Shown: positions 12,273 through 25,797 of the stretch, piece by piece
Numbering within the stretch: the stretch's first letter is position 1
Layout: each line of letters begins with the position of its first letter
NCBI GenBank assembly: GCA_025403435.1
Contig: CM046353.1
Location: forward strand, 18,811,875-18,875,874
Direction of reading: 5' to 3'
DNA from: Artocarpus heterophyllus
Lineage: Eukaryota > Streptophyta > Magnoliopsida > Rosales > Moraceae
DNA length: 64,000 bases
Made by a program: the position numbers and the translations under genes
Notes under the pieces: generated by a model
Seen by the model: only the letters and a program-made list of their open reading frames with translations
The model's database searches: none
Told to the model about the DNA's origin: nothing

Positions 12273-14419
12273 TGTATCGCCCAAAATGATTCTTTAAACG
12301 CAAACATTTGTTGTATAGAAAATGTTGTCGTATCCACAGTGAGGTAAAAAAATATACAACTTGGAAGATTGATATAAATAAATAGTTAAAAAGGCAGGCG
12401 GTTTTTCAAAACAAAGTTTAAAATAAAAGAAATATTTTTGTAATTTTTTATTTAAAATTTAAAACATAAAATTAACATGGTAAGGTTTGAGAATCACTCA
12501 TATGTTTTGTAACCGGTATAGAAATTAACTCTAAAGAATAATTATCTAAAGCATATGATTTATTATATCTTTTTCCATTAATAGTAAGCACATTTACAAT
12601 TTCTATAAGCCAACCTAAGCTCTAATGTAGTAAGGGTTTTCTTATAAAAAGTAGCAAAACAATTATCTTTCACTAATAATTTAGTGCACTAACTATGAAA
12701 ATTAAAATTGTTGTCACTACAATAATAATTAACATAATTTTGAGATAGAAAAGATAATAACAAATCAAAATTTATATATTTTAATAGAATAAATTTTTAC
12801 ATTAATTCTGATAGAAGCTCGTCTTATTAAATGGTTTAAAAACATACTATGTTATCCTCTATTGATAATAAATCAAGCATTACTAAGCATTTATTGTGCC
12901 AGTTTATGTCTATAATATAGCAAAAATGCAACTTAATAAACAAGCATTATTTTAGTATTATTAATGTTAATTATACAATACAATTAAATTACATAAAGAA
13001 AGCATGATTGAATTTATACAAGAATTGGGCAGCATAACAACATTAACAATAATGACTAACAACATAGAAAATATAATTTATTCCATAAAAATATAAGCAT
13101 TACAAAGTAAATACAGAGTTAAAATCTATACTAGAGTACTATACATACAATATCATGTCTATACCTCACAAAACTCTTTATACTAATTTAAGCATTATTT
13201 TATTATTTTTAGTGGGGTCGTAAGAGTACCCTAACAACATCTACTCCTAAAAAGGGAGACTGTTGAGCTAAAAAAGTTTAGCAGAAGAAAAAGAAAGCAA
13301 GAAGAAGGGGGCCTAAGGTGCTGTGGAGGTGTGGGGTTTATATAGAGAGGATTTTTTTTACTATTCACTTTATTGTTTTTTTATTATTATTATTTTTTTT
13401 TTAGTCACATCCAGCATGGATGCAATTTGAAAAGAAGAGTATTATATTTTCTTCCTTCGTTTGTGCTTATTCGATCTCAAGACGGTGCAAGTTTTGATTT
13501 GGAATCTAGTGTGGCTCGTAGCACAAGAGCTAGTGTGAGGCACGAACCAGAGAGTCCACGGCGCGGCCTTGTACTGAATATGCGGCTGAGATCAAGTCTT
13601 CGCAAAGAGTAGTAAACACGAGTTTTCATTCCGTTGGATTAGTCAAAGCATTCTGATCAGATGGCAACCGACATGCATGCATGTAAGAGCTGCAGCACTA
13701 ATCCGAGAATGGATTTGAGATAGTGGAGGACAGCTAGTGACACAAGGACGGTCTTGATTGATTCGGTAGCTTGATCGCACAGTCCAGGGCTTGCCATGTG
13801 TCATATCTTTTTAAATTTTGAATTTATTTTGATTTCTTGTGTATTTGATGTCTGTTTTTGTCCTTTTTACACCGCTTTGGCTCCATTTTACCACTAGATT
13901 TTAAATCTAAACTTCACAAACACAATCAAATTACTTATTTTATAAACAAAATATTTACAATAATATTGAAAATATTTATTTTACAATTACACATACAAAA
14001 CACACTAAAAATAAATAAAAACTTGTAAAATTAACAAATCTTAACAAATATTTTATTCAAGACTTGAAAGTATTTTTAGAAATTATTATAAATATTATAA
14101 AAAAATATTTACAAACCAAAAACTTATTTACAAATACTTGAAGACTCAAAATAAAATCGCCACATATTATTTTTATGGGTTTGATTTTTTACAAACTAAG
14201 CAATTATAAAACACATAGAAATGATCCTAAAAAGTACTAAAAATATTATTAAATATAAAAATACACTAAAAAATACATTTTTAAACATATTTATACACTA
14301 AGGCACAAAAATACTAATTAACACAAAAATGCTATTAATTAAAGGATTTAATGAGAAATGTTAATGCAAAATAATGATATTTAACCTTAAAAAATATGCA
14401 TTTTCGTAGTCTCATTACA
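12273..14419 (-). repeat. 3' LTR of the old gypsy-like element
   Basis: The ends on the plus strand are TGTATCGCCC and CTCATTACA. It aligns over its whole length with the split copy at 17663-18671 / 37714-38839, for example GGATGCAATTTGAAAAGAAG at about 13417. The two copies differ by many substitutions and small indels, so insertion was old. A T-rich run occurs at 13369-13403. There is no gene. Confidence 0.8.
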
Positions 14420-16082
14420 CCCGCCAACTAGCTTATTGCTAGTCTTGAGTAATTAAAGCGATATGATTGTGAAATAATTTACGGAATATTCACACAATGC
14501 AAACCATTTAACTATAATTTGTAACTTAACTAGATAGATTAATAGGACAAAAATTTTATTTGAACAATTTATATACTATTTAACAAAACGTAAATAAGCT
14601 AGACTTAGTGCAAAAAGGGATAATGCGTAATTATGAAGTTTCATCAAAATCTAAGAATAAAATTATTATATTTTTATTTCAATCACTCCTATAAGCAGCA
14701 ACACTATAAATTTATTTATTTAGAGCAATTAAGAGCAGGAACTTAAAACAAAAATATACACAAAAATTAAACAGTATTTACAATTGTGGATAGTGCAATG
14801 TTTGGCTCCCTTAAGCTTTCTCTATAACTCATTTAACGAGCTTTGGGCCAATTTGCTTAAGGTACTAGGTGTTGAAGCACCCTGTAGAACTTACTTACTC
14901 GAGTTAAATAGGCTACGAAACCAAACTTATCGAATCTTATCCGTTAAGTTACATAATTGCACACTTTATTTATTTACACTTTTTATTATCTCTTTTCATT
15001 TTTTATTTTTTAAACTTTGATTTATCAAATTTAATTGATTAATTGCCCTTAATTGTTTACAGTCACAAAATAACAAAACTTAAATATTCAAAGCTTTGAC
15101 TTACCACCACAATTAAGCATTATAGTGCATGTGTGAAAGGAATGAATTACAAATATTTTGAAAAATAAACACATAAAAAGGTTAAATAAACCTGAAGTTT
15201 TGAGAGTCCATAAAGTTAAATAATTCAAAGAATAGAAAAATGATAACTACATTAATATAAAATTCATGAATCAAAACAAAATAATAACACATTAATTACT
15301 AAGAAACCAATATTTACAAAACATTTTTTAGATTTTCTTTTCATTTTATGACTCAAAAAACTTTACAAAATAACACACAAAAATGAAAAAACACACAAAA
15401 ATTTGGAGCAAAAACTAAAAAAGTTAAGCAAAAATCAAAAAATTTGGCACAATTTCACACAGCAGTGAAGCATAACCTTTTCCCCCAACTTAAATTATAC
15501 ATTGTCCTCAATCTATAAAAAGAATAGTGAAAGTAGTAAAAATATTACCTAAATCAGTACGGTTGTAGAGATGATCGATAGTAAACTTAACAAACTAACT
15601 AAAATAAGCACACAACAATATATTACAAATTGGGTCTTTTAAAATCAGATTCCTAAGACTTTTTTTGTCTGAAAATTAAAATCATTTTTTAAATTCTTCA
15701 AAACACATTTTAAGAGGCTGCAAGTACAGAATACTTTTACAATGACTATATCCTTCTTAATCTCAGTCATTTTAAAGGAATTATTAAGTTAATTAATTTC
15801 AAATATTTTTTAAGGAAAATTAAAATACAAAATCAAAACACACATTTTTTTATTAAAAATTAATTTGAAATCCTAACAAATTGCATTTACAAAATCAAAC
15901 TCATTAAAATGCATCTTGAGAGAAAATTGAAAACAGTTTAACTCCATAACTCAGCCATTCTAAACAAATTTAATTTTTAGCTTTTATTTTAAATTTTTAG
16001 AATAAATTTCAATATTTTATTTTTTTTTAAGAAAATCAAAATAGCACACTACAAAATCCAAAAATATATTACAAAAAAGAAA
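14420..16082. other. Non-coding internal part of the gypsy-like element
   Basis: AT-rich sequence between the 3' LTR and the gag relic, where pol would be expected. No protease, RT, RNase H or integrase motif is visible on either strand. The first bases (CCCGCCAACTAG on the plus strand) are the complement of a purine-rich GGCGGG that would prime plus-strand synthesis. Confidence 0.55.
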
Positions 16083-17150
16083 AGGTAACGATATTACTTT
16101 GAAAGTGTTTTCCCATCATTTGATACTCTGAATTCAACAAATCTTTCTTTGAACTCCTCTCCTAGTGGGCAGTCGTCAAAAAGCAACTTTCTCCCATAGT
16201 AGGTGTCGAAAGACATCACATAGAGTCTTGTATGAACATGCCTTCAAGATTGGTAAAATTTGAAACATTTAAACTTGTGAAACTTGAACTAATTTTATGT
16301 TCTTGGTATGTCCATAAAAACGATGCTAGAAGTGGTGGAAGAGGTGGTGGACTCATTTGATAAACTCTTCTAACAACTAAAGTGGAGAACCTAAGACTAA
16401 AGGTGATAATTATTCCTCTTCTATAGCTAAGTCATCTTTCTCTTCCCCACATTCCTCTCCTAACATTTGTTCCTCAAAATAGTTGGGTTTCAAATATTCC
16501 TCTTCTACGGTTTGGTTAACTTTTTCTTCCTCACCTAAAAAATCTTCTTCCAACAACTCAAGAAGCCACTTAATTGACTTAACAGGTTCTTTTTAGTGAC
16601 GACTTTGTGCTAAGGTATCTTTGGCATGAATGGTTTCATTTTTTTTAACCTTTGACACTAATTAACACAAAGTAGTTTTATTTCTTCTCGGTCTTTTCGT
16701 AGTTCTCTCAATGTTTTTGATAAATTTTCTAAGATTCTTTTTGTGGTTTCTATAAAATTTGCTAGGGTTTCCTCCAAACTTTCCTTTTTCAAATTTTCTA
16801 AAGAATTTTTAGGTTGAAAGGACAATTTTGAAGTTTGAATGTTAGGCCAAGGTTTTGAATTATTCTCTCATCTTATATTGCTCTTTCTATTTTTTCTCCA
16901 ATAATCAAATGTGGCTATATCTTCTTTCATGAAATAGACTTTGTCAACAGTTTGTTGGTAAAAAGTAGTGGTACCATATTCTCTCTCTACTTAATTTCTT
17001 GTTTCAAGACTTAATCTATCTATGAAAACTTCTAACAGACATTCTCTAGAAAGACCATGGTGAGAGTACCTATCTAGCAAGTCTTTATATCTCCACCAAG
17101 GACTATAAAACGTTCCAGGTGTTTTTTAGAAAAAACTTGCAACAAAATAT
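16083..17150 (-). pseudogene. Retrotransposon gag-like relic
   Basis: The minus strand reads PGTFYSPWWRYKDLLDRYS, then HHGLSRECLLEVFIDRLS (about 17130-17015). This fits the retrotransposon gag pattern in which a W..(F/Y)KDLL box precedes an HHG....LL..F motif. A charged, coiled-coil-like stretch follows (ESLEETLANFIETTKRILEN, about 16780-16720). Near 16230-16103 an uninterrupted run ends MSFDTYYGRKLLFDDCPLG...GKTLSK and a stop, perhaps the original gag C-terminus. Multiple stops are present. No zinc knuckle or polymerase domains were seen, so the element probably depended on a partner even when intact. Confidence 0.55.
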
Positions 17151-17639
17151 CGATGAATTTCCCAAAACATTTTTTATTTTTGAAAACTTTTATTTTTTTA
17201 TTTTTGAAATTTTTTTAAAGAAAAATTTTTAGCCAAATAATGCTCAATTAATCGGATTCCCAAATCGTTAGGGGTCACACCGAACACACTTAAAATTCCT
17301 AACTTTCTTAAGTTAAGGATTTTAGCCTTGTGGTCATGGGATCAAGTCCCAGTAGTGGGCCTTTTTGATAGAATCTAAAAAATTTTACAATTAACCAAAC
17401 TTACAAAATAAAAGACAAGATGCTAAGATTTTCTTTATCCTGAATGAATAAAGTAGTGAGTGAAAAGCATTCACCCTTTTTCTTAATTTTTAGGTTTTTG
17501 AATTTTTTAATCTTTTGAATAATAAATACACTAATTAAAACATGCAAATAATTAAAATAATATTTACAAAGGATTGTGATAGATCACTTACTTATTTTCC
17601 TGTTTAATTTAGTAATTTGATAAAGTGACATCACCTCTC

Positions 17640-17653
17640 TGACAATGGCGCCA
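17640..17653 (-). other. Primer-binding-site-like sequence of the gypsy-like element
   Basis: On the minus strand, TTGGCGCCATTGTC lies about 10 bp downstream of the 5' LTR end. TGGCGCC-type primer sites are usual in plant Tat/Athila-like gypsy elements. This fixes the element's orientation as minus. Confidence 0.6.
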
Positions 17654-17662
17654 AATTTTTAT

Positions 17663-18671
17663 TGCATTGGCCGAAATGATTATTTAAACTCGGAGTTTGT
17701 ATATAGAAAGGGATTGTCATATCCACAAAGAGGTGAAAAATTTGCAACTTGAAAGATTGATAAAAATAAACATTTAAAAAGACAAGTGATTTTTCAAAAT
17801 AAAGTTTAAAATAAAAGAAATATTTTTGTAATTTTTGATTAAAAATTTAAAATATAAAATTAACAAGGTAAGGTTTCGAGAATCATTCGGTATGGAAATT
17901 AACTCTAAATAATAATTATCTAAAGCATTTGATTTGTTATATCTTTTTTTCGTTAATAGCACATTTACTATTTTTATTAGTCAACCTAAAGCGACAATAT
18001 AGCAAGCTATAACGCAGCAAGAGTTATCCTATAAAAAGTAGCAAAAAAAAATCATCTCTTGCTAATGATTTTGTGCACTAACTATGAAAATTATAACCGA
18101 TGTCATTACAATTATAATTACATAATTTTGATATAGAAAAGATAATAACAAATCATATTAATATATTTTAATGAAATAAATTTTTACATTAATTCTGACA
18201 AAACTTTGTCTTGTTAAATAGTTTAAGAATACATGATGACAGCCTCTGCCGACAATAAATCAAGCATTACTAAGCATTTACTGTGCCAATTCATGTTTAT
18301 AATGCAACAAAAACTCAACTTAATAAACATGTATGATTTTAATATTATTAATATTAATTGTGCAACACAAATAAATTACATAAATAAAGTATGACTAAAT
18401 TTATATAAGAATTAGGCAGCATAACAATATTAACAATAATGACTAACAACATAAAAAATATAATTTATTCCATAAAAATATAAGCATTACAAAGCCAAAA
18501 TAGACTTAAAATCCATACCAAAGTACTATGCATACAAGATCATCTTTTTGCCTCACCAAATTCTCTATACTAATTTAGGCAATATTTTATTATTTTTAGC
18601 AGGATCAAAGGAGTACCTTAATAGCACCTCTTCCCAAAATAAAAGACTGCTGAGCTTAAACAAGAAGAATG
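17663..18671 (-). repeat. 5' LTR of the gypsy-like element, left part
   Basis: It starts TGCATTGGCCGAAATGATT, aligned with TGTATCGCCCAAAATGATT at 12273, and runs to GAATG, where the copia element is inserted. The LTR resumes at 37714. Confidence 0.8.
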
Positions 18672-20601
18672 TGTTGGATATAGTGCCCTAAGGAGTAAAA
18701 TATTGTAATATGTTTTTGGAGACATTTTATAAATAAAAAATTTATTTATTATTCATATAAAAAAATGTTGTCCTCTTTATGTTCATTTTTGTTGAATGTA
18801 TGATAAGCAAACAAAAAGTATGAGACTGTCGGTCTAAACCTTTAAGAATCGTGCCTATAATGGACAGATTATGCAGAAGATAAGGATCTTAAAGGTGATG
18901 GTCTAAATCATAAGATCCGCAATCGAGGGAATAAAGTTGGGTACCTTATTCATGCTAAGCTTGTTATGTTGTCTACATCTTTAAAAGGAAATGGATTGTC
19001 TTGGTCATTGAAGTGGGACTCCATGAGTAGAAACATTGATGCATTATCATAGGTGACGATATATTGGATCGAGACAAAAGTTGAGTTGATTTAGTTAACA
19101 ATTCTATTTGTTTAAATTAATTCACTTTTAACAATCATATATATTGTGTCTTAATCCTGAGATGAATAATGGGCTCATATTCTAGACTTACGTCTTTTGA
19201 TGTACCAGAGGATGATATCCTGACTTAATGATGGTACGCATACTAGTACTTTGGAGACATGACTCTTGATTCACGTAAACTCGTTATTCATAGATATGTA
19301 ATCCATAGCTCTTTGTGTAGAGTTAATGATATTTTTTTATATGCATTATCTTGTAGTTGAAAAACTGAAGTTCTCAAACATTTGGATACATAAATGTAAC
19401 CAAATTGTATACTATCTGTGGATAGTAAGTATTCCAATGGTGTGATAATGGAACATAAGATAAAAATAATCGTGAATGTAAACTAGAATTTATCCTTAAG
19501 CCGATTATATCCTATAGGAATGTGACACATTATGATATGCCCTGGACGATTAGCTTGTTGGAGCTTTTTCTAATTTTATATAGTTCGAGAGTGTAGCTCT
19601 AAGGTTTTAGTGGAATAGCATCAGAGTTGATAATTATAAAATATGTATCTAGTATATTGTATTTTATAATTATAGAAGCTTGATCTATATATGTCTATCA
19701 GGTCCCCTTTGCTAGCTCATAATATATCCTATAACAATAGTTATGTTAAATTATTATATTGGCTAAAATTCGATAATACTGGATTTAATAATTCATGTTA
19801 GTTTATCTATTGAATTAATTTTGTGAATTAATTTAAGATAAACATATTGAATTATTTGGATAATATTTTATTTATTATAGGATTATCTATATATGACTGT
19901 TTTAATTAGATAAGTTCTCTATTAGATTATTTGAATTAAAACTGAGGTTCTATCAAAGATTCCAATGTGAAAATAAAATATTATGAGGATTCCATATTAT
20001 CGCACGTTCGGCAAGCCAATGGGAAACTTCGATAGGCCGATAGGGTAAGTTTGGCAGACCGATCTCCCAACTCGGCTTGCCAAACATGTGATAATCAATA
20101 TATACATTTTTGAAATGTTATCATTAGAAGTTGATCCATATTCAAATTTTGTAGCCTAATCTGATAAGGTTTAACCTCAAATTCGACCACTATAAATATG
20201 GGGTAAGTTTTATTAGTTATTTAGATTATTTGAGAAGCATAGAGTGAGAACTCTAGTGAAAAATTCTATGAAACTTCCTAAAAACTATTGTTCAATATCA
20301 AGAACCTTAGCTTTGGGTCTTCTCAAGTGGTTGGAAGGAGAGTCATAAGAGGAAAAGCTATATAATGTGTGACAACCCACACTCCGATCATGGATTGAGA
20401 ATAGCAAAGAAGACCAATTGGTTAAGGATCCTTTTCAACGTTCTTCTCTTCATTTACTTCATGGATTCTTGCTACTTTTGGTATACAAAAGAGGTTAGTA
20501 AGACCTATCATTGATTTATGTATTTCGCATGTTAACCTTATGTTTTGGAAAATACTTTGATTTAAAATTTTTAAAATTTCGCTGCATACTGTTTTGCAAC
20601 A
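18672..20601 (+). repeat. Copia 5' LTR, copy B
   Basis: It starts TGTTGGATATAGTGCCCTAA and ends GTTTTGCAACA. It is homologous to copies A and C. It contains an extra GC-rich patch at 20006-20095 with repeated GGCAAGCC/GGCAGACC-type words that is shortened in copy C. Confidence 0.9.
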
Positions 20602-20603
20602 AT

Positions 20604-20617
20604 TGGTATCAAAGCCT
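20604..20617 (+). other. Primer binding site, tRNA-iMet type
   Basis: TGGTATCAAAGCCT lies 2 bp after the LTR. It differs by one base from the TGGTATCAGAGCC used by most plant copia and many gypsy elements. Confidence 0.85.
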
Positions 20618-22146
20618 GGTTTTCACATTGATTTTACAGGTTTGTGATCATGCCATATACATGGATTATGTGACCTTATTCTCTTTTATGCTTGAATTTA
20701 ATTTTGTAGAGAGTTGGCATTCTAAGGTTTCTATATAATTAAATGTTATTATGAAATTATGTGGTGAATGTTTATTAATGAATTATGATTGATTAAATTT
20801 ATATTTGAATTATTTATTAATTAATTAATTTTTGCTGGTTTTGGTTTCTTAGAGGTTAGAATTTGTATCTAAGTTTTTCATGTAATTAGATGGCAGTCTA
20901 TCATTACTGTTTAGGATTTATTATTTTAATTTTAATTTGTAAAATTTGTATTAAAATAATTATTTGAAGTGAAAATGAATCTAGAAGATGGAGATGGTAG
21001 GAGTTACAATGTTTTTCTATGTTTATAATTTTTTATGTTTTTGAATTGTTGAAAATAAAAACAAAAACTACTTTCTACATTATTTCTGGAAAAAACGCTC
21101 ATTCAGCTCGGTTGGTAGACTGAACTTTCTAGGTCTACAGGTTAATTGTCGTGGATTGGCTGGCTGATCTGAAAGTTTGGCGGGCCAACAGTGGGACAGA
21201 ACTTTTTTCAAAAAAGGTGCATTTTCGATACAATTTTATATTTTTTTGAGACAATTTTAAAAAACATGAAATTTTATGATGACTAGAAAAATAACCTTTT
21301 TGATCTATAAGAGATTGAAGAGTAGAATACAAATGCCGACGAAGAAAGATACAAAGAGAAGATATAAGAGGAAGAATCAATAATATGTTTCGATTGATCT
21401 TTTATAATCTTTATTTTTCTTTTTCTAGGATGGAACTATGATATTACGGTTATTTATTATTTTGCTTGTAGCTTTGCATGTTGCTTTGTTTGTCTACATT
21501 ATAATATGATTTACCATGTATGTTAATAACATGTCATGTAGAATAAGAGTGCCATTCATTAAAAATTGTTCATGTATGTTAACATAAAACTTTGATTTTT
21601 AAAATATTGAGTGAGAGAAGGTTTTAGAAGAGAAAACCTATGGCCTCTATCATTGGTCCATAGGTAGCACATGCTAGTTCAGACACCAAGGAATGGATTC
21701 CACTATGTACCGAGTTGGATCTCTGAGAGGATAATTTCATTTAGCATGGTTTATTGTTGATCACCCCAAGGTAGCGATTATAAACTATAGATAAAGTAGT
21801 TGAAACGATAGTTATACACTCAAGACTAATTTTCATATTAACCTCCTCAAGGAGCTCTATTAATAAAATTAATAGCAAAAAAAAATGATTATTAATATAT
21901 GCTAGATTAGACGGGTCTTGGATGGCATATATTAATCGGAGGGGATCCGTGTTTTTAATTGAATTTGGCAAGGCTTCCCTAGGCAACTTGTTGGATTCTA
22001 AGTTAGGAATTGTCGTTGTAAAGTTGTGATTTTTTCAAGGTTTTGACACATAAACACAATTGTATGTTTACTTGTTTGTGTTATCTTACTAAACTATTGT
22101 GGAATGTTTGCCTATATTTGGGATATGAATTTTTATTGTAGATTAA
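20618..22146 (+). other. Copia untranslated leader
   Basis: AT-rich, with no supported frame. It contains a patch at 21107-21190 (GGTTGGTAGACTGAAC ... GGCGGGCCAAC) that resembles GC-rich word arrays in the neighbouring LTRs. Confidence 0.5.
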
Positions 22147-22945
22147 AATGTCTGAAAATGCTTTATCTTTGATACTCGATAAGAACATGTTGACTAGTAA
22201 GAATTATAATGATTGAAAACAAAACCTAAATATTGTCATATCCTTTGAGAAACTAATATTTGTGCTAACCACACTATATCCTCTTGAGCCTACTGGTGAA
22301 TCCACTAATGAGCAAATCCAAGCATATAATTGCTAGAAGGAAGCTGATGATCAAGCCCGCTGCTATCTCATTGCTAGCATGAATAATATGCTATGGGCCA
22401 AACATGAAGATTATAAGACTACTCGGTAGATCTTGGATAATCTTGATGACATGTTTGGAGGCCAAGCCTTGACAAAATGGCAAAGGGCTCTTCGGAAGCT
22501 CCTCAACTGCAAATAAAGACAAGGACTCCTATAAAGGAGCATACGATATTGGTCATAGGTTACCTCACTGAGGTTCAAACCTATAGGGCTGACATTGATA
22601 CTAAGTCATAGATGACTATTGTCTTTGAGACTCTATCTAAGGAGTTTATCCCGTTTAGAGCTTCATATAACTTGAGCAATAGATGGGGTGTGACCTTGAC
22701 GGAGCTGATGAAGTAGTTACAAGAGTTCAAAAATCTAATCAGGGAAGCTCTGGCTGGTGGCGAGGCGAACTTGGCAGTTGTGTCTAGTTCTAATTCCAAT
22801 TCTAGGAATGGAAAAAAGCAAAGGGCCAAGAACGAGAAAACTTCTACTATGGCAAATGGCAAGGATAAGAAGATAAAGAAGAGAAACTCGAAGAAATTGA
22901 AGTTTTTTTTTTTTTCTACGGGAAGGTTAGGCACATAAAGAAAAA
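22147..22945 (+). pseudogene. Copia gag relic
   Basis: The reading begins MSENALSLILDKNMLTSKNY at ATG 22147. It passes through QARCYLIASMNNMLW and HEDYKTTR-ILDNLDDMFG of the UBN2 domain and a basic stretch (about 22800-22890). It reaches a decayed CCHC knuckle at about 22909-22955 (GKVRHIKKNCK, where the first two cysteines are lost). Stops occur at the expected tryptophan and glutamine codons near 22215, 22334 and 22426, as is common in methylated, C-to-T-decayed elements. Confidence 0.85.
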
Positions 22946-22949
22946 TTGC

Positions 22950-24013
22950 AAGGGCCTCCTATTTAAAGGAAGTAGGTACGAACTTCTAGAAATTGAGACT
23001 TGTTTAGTAAAAGAATCTAGTGACACTTGGGTCATAGATTTTGGTACGACTAATCATGTCTGCATTTCTCTAAAGGGATTTAAAGAAATGAGAAGTTTGC
23101 AATATGAGCACTTCACTCTGCAGATAGGCGATAGATCCTTAGTGTTGGCTGAAGCAATGGGAGACATCCATTTTTACTTTGATAATTATAGGACTTTGGT
23201 TTTGAGATATTGTTTTTATGTTCTTAAATCTAAAATGAATTTAATATCTGTCGCTTGTTTATTTAAAGACTCTTATTCAGTCTCTTTAAATAATAAAGTT
23301 GTGATTTGTAAAAACAAATCTTTTATCTAAAGTGGATGGATGCAAAAAACCTATATTTTATCAAACCTAAGATGGATTTACTACTGAACACTAAGGTCAA
23401 TGATAACTCTAAAAGACTTAAAACTTCTCACTCTAATGAGACTTATCTTTGGCATTTGCAATTAGGTCATATTAGCTTGAATAGAATTCAAAGGTTAGTA
23501 AAGGATGGACCTTTAAGTCATTTAAAGGTAAAATATATACCACAATATGAGTCTTGTTTGGAGGAAAAAATGACCAAAAGACCATTTGGGTCTAAGGGCA
23601 TTGGGGCAGAAGGGGTTCTAAAACTTGTGCATAATGATGTTTGTAGTCCCATAAACATCAGGGCACGTGGAGGGTATGAGTACTTCATTACTTTTATTTA
23701 TGATTACTCAAAATATGATATGTGTACCTCATGTATCATAAAAGCAAAACTTTTGACAAGTTTAGGGACTTTTTGGCTAAAGCGAGAAAGCAATTAGGTA
23801 AAACCATGAAGGTACTTTGATCCGATTGTGATAGAGAATACCTCTCCGATGAGTTCATGGGACACTTATTAGAGTATAGGATCTTATTTCATTTGATTGC
23901 GTTGGGCACTCCGTAGTAGAATGGTGTGGTTGATAGAAGAAATAGAACTTTGTTGGACATAGTTAGGTCTATGTTGAGTTATTCGACATTACCTTTATCC
24001 TTTTGGGGATATG
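22950..24013 (+). pseudogene. Copia protease and integrase relic
   Basis: The protease core DTWVIDFGTTNHVC (about 23023-23064) has lost the usual serine and alanine of DSGA. It is followed by the flap region to 23330. Next is the pre-integrase zinc domain (LWHLQLGH at about 23447-23470, then C..C at about 23553) and the integrase core VHNDVCSPI (first Asp, about 23629), SDCDREYLSDEF (second Asp, about 23821), and VDRRNRTLLDIVRSML (about 23929-23976), where the catalytic glutamate is replaced by aspartate. The coding ends LSFWGYV exactly where foreign DNA starts at 24014. Confidence 0.85.
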
Positions 24014-25690
24014 TGTAACGCCCTCTTACAGACGTCACAGATGTCGTTGCATTCATCCTTATTATCATTATTTAAGAAAAACCATTTAAATAAAGTAAAG
24101 TTTATTAAATATATCTCAAGATCCATGGATACAATTTTTTTTAAACTAAATACAAATATTCAGAACCTTTCATATTTATTTAAATAGTTTATCAACATCA
24201 AAATAATAAGAACATAATTAAAATATTTATTAAAACAACCTTTAAAATCTATTTTAACAATTTGGTAGGCTAAACTCTAGACACCGGCAGGCCGAACATG
24301 ACCGACAGTCTAAACTTCAACCACCGGCAGGCCATCCAAGGCTCTACAAAACCAAAGTTACTTAGATTGGCAGGTCGATACCAATATCAATAGTCTGATC
24401 AACAATGATCAGAAGGCGGATCATCTGCAAGATAAAGAAAACATAAAACAAGTCCTATTACATCAAAATACATAAAGTAAACATATAAAGAAATAAAAAC
24501 ACAATTCATAAACTTTAAAATTCTTTCTTGGCATTCTTTCATTTTCAATCCATTGTTCCTTACTCACAAGCCCGTTCTTGGCCTCCATCTATTCCATGAT
24601 CCTCTTACCTTTATCTGCAATGTGATCATAAACTAAGTAAGCAAAAGCTTAGTAAGTACACTTTGCTACCTCACAACTTAAAACATTTTATGAATATGTT
24701 TATGCAATATCATAATCATAATCATTATCAACATAGTAGTGCATATCATTCATTACATTATCCATATTAAAACTTCATTCATGTTATCTTTAGAGCCTAA
24801 GTGTTGCACTATTATCATCATCATAGGCGCGCCTTCATGAGAAAAGAGGGCTAGCTAATCCTAAACCAAACATGACAACACCAACTTTGGACATCATAAA
24901 CATTAACATAGGCATAGGGTGTGCAACACTTATTTAGGTATTACATATATATATATATATATACACTTTTAATGTTGAAATCGCTCATCAACAAAACATG
25001 CATAAGCCTTCTTGTGCATCAAAACTTTCAAAATAAAGCATTAAATAAAATCATCATAGAAATCATCATGAACATAAATTTCAAACTTTTCATAAACCTT
25101 TTTATGTTGCTGGTGAGAATGTACTTACTTGACTCGCTTACTAAACCTTATCTTAGATGACGTCGCCGCGGTCTCGATGTGCTCACTTCTTAGAGTATTC
25201 ATGTCATACATCCACATACATATAAAATGAATTTTCATTTTCATAAAATCATCCAATACCATAAAACATCATTCATACTTCCATCTCAAGCAACACAAGA
25301 ACACAAATACATTTTACCATCTTACAATTGTTCATGCAAAATCTATGATATAACAACCTGCTTGACCCTTAAAGATACAGAACTCAATTATTCACCGTTC
25401 ATACACAATTAAGGCATGAAACTTTGCAGGGACATAATTAACATATATATAAATTACCCTAATTTTGCTTTAGTCACAAAAATTCCATTAGATAACTAAC
25501 ATAAGTCACACAATACACAACATAGAATTAGCCAACAATAACAAAATAGGGAGCAGCCTTAACTAACCTTCATAAAATAAATTATCTATATAATAAAATA
25601 ATTTCATAAAAATTTTGCATACAATAGACACCTAAAACTACAACACATCCAAAAATTAGCTTTAAATAAATTTTCAACAATTCAAAACAT
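24014..25690 (-). repeat. LTR-like fragment in reverse orientation
   Basis: It starts TGTAACGCCCTC on the plus strand, the same terminal word as the LTR of the LOG/CRP element (TGTAACGCCCC at 47497). A AGCAAAAGCTTAGTAAG box at about 24639 is in the position of the GAGCAACACTATGCTCAGTAG box of that LTR. Beyond these words the sequence differs, so it is another family. It carries a GGCAGGCCGAAC word array at 24264-24400 and an (AT)n run at 24942-24962. The right end is not defined. Confidence 0.5.
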
Positions 25691-25797
25691 GCATTAGGAT
25701 TTAGAAACCAAATAAACTCTAAAATGGAATTAAGATTTTTACTAGTATTGCTAAATTTGAAATTTTGAGGATGAAATTTCTTTAAGGAGGGTAGAGC
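25691..25797 (+). other. 3' internal end and polypurine tract of a LOG/CRP-family element
   Basis: The stretch TTTTACTAGTATTGCTAAAT...GATGAAATTTCTTTAAGGAGGGTAGAGC aligns, base for base apart from substitutions, with the reverse complement of 49470-49540 in the young element. AAGGAGGGTAGAGC at 25784-25797 is the polypurine tract directly before the LTR. Nothing of the LOG or CRP frames remains on this copy. Confidence 0.75.

Noticed and set aside
17330..17370. B-box-like GGATCAAGTCCC, possible tRNA or SINE
   Set aside because: No A-box at the right distance and no tail; the surrounding sequence is the leader of the gypsy-like element.
21100..21160. tRNA-like A-box (GCTCGGTTGGTAGAC) in the copia leader
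   Set aside because: No B-box or cloverleaf follows. The words fit the GC-rich array described for several LTRs better.
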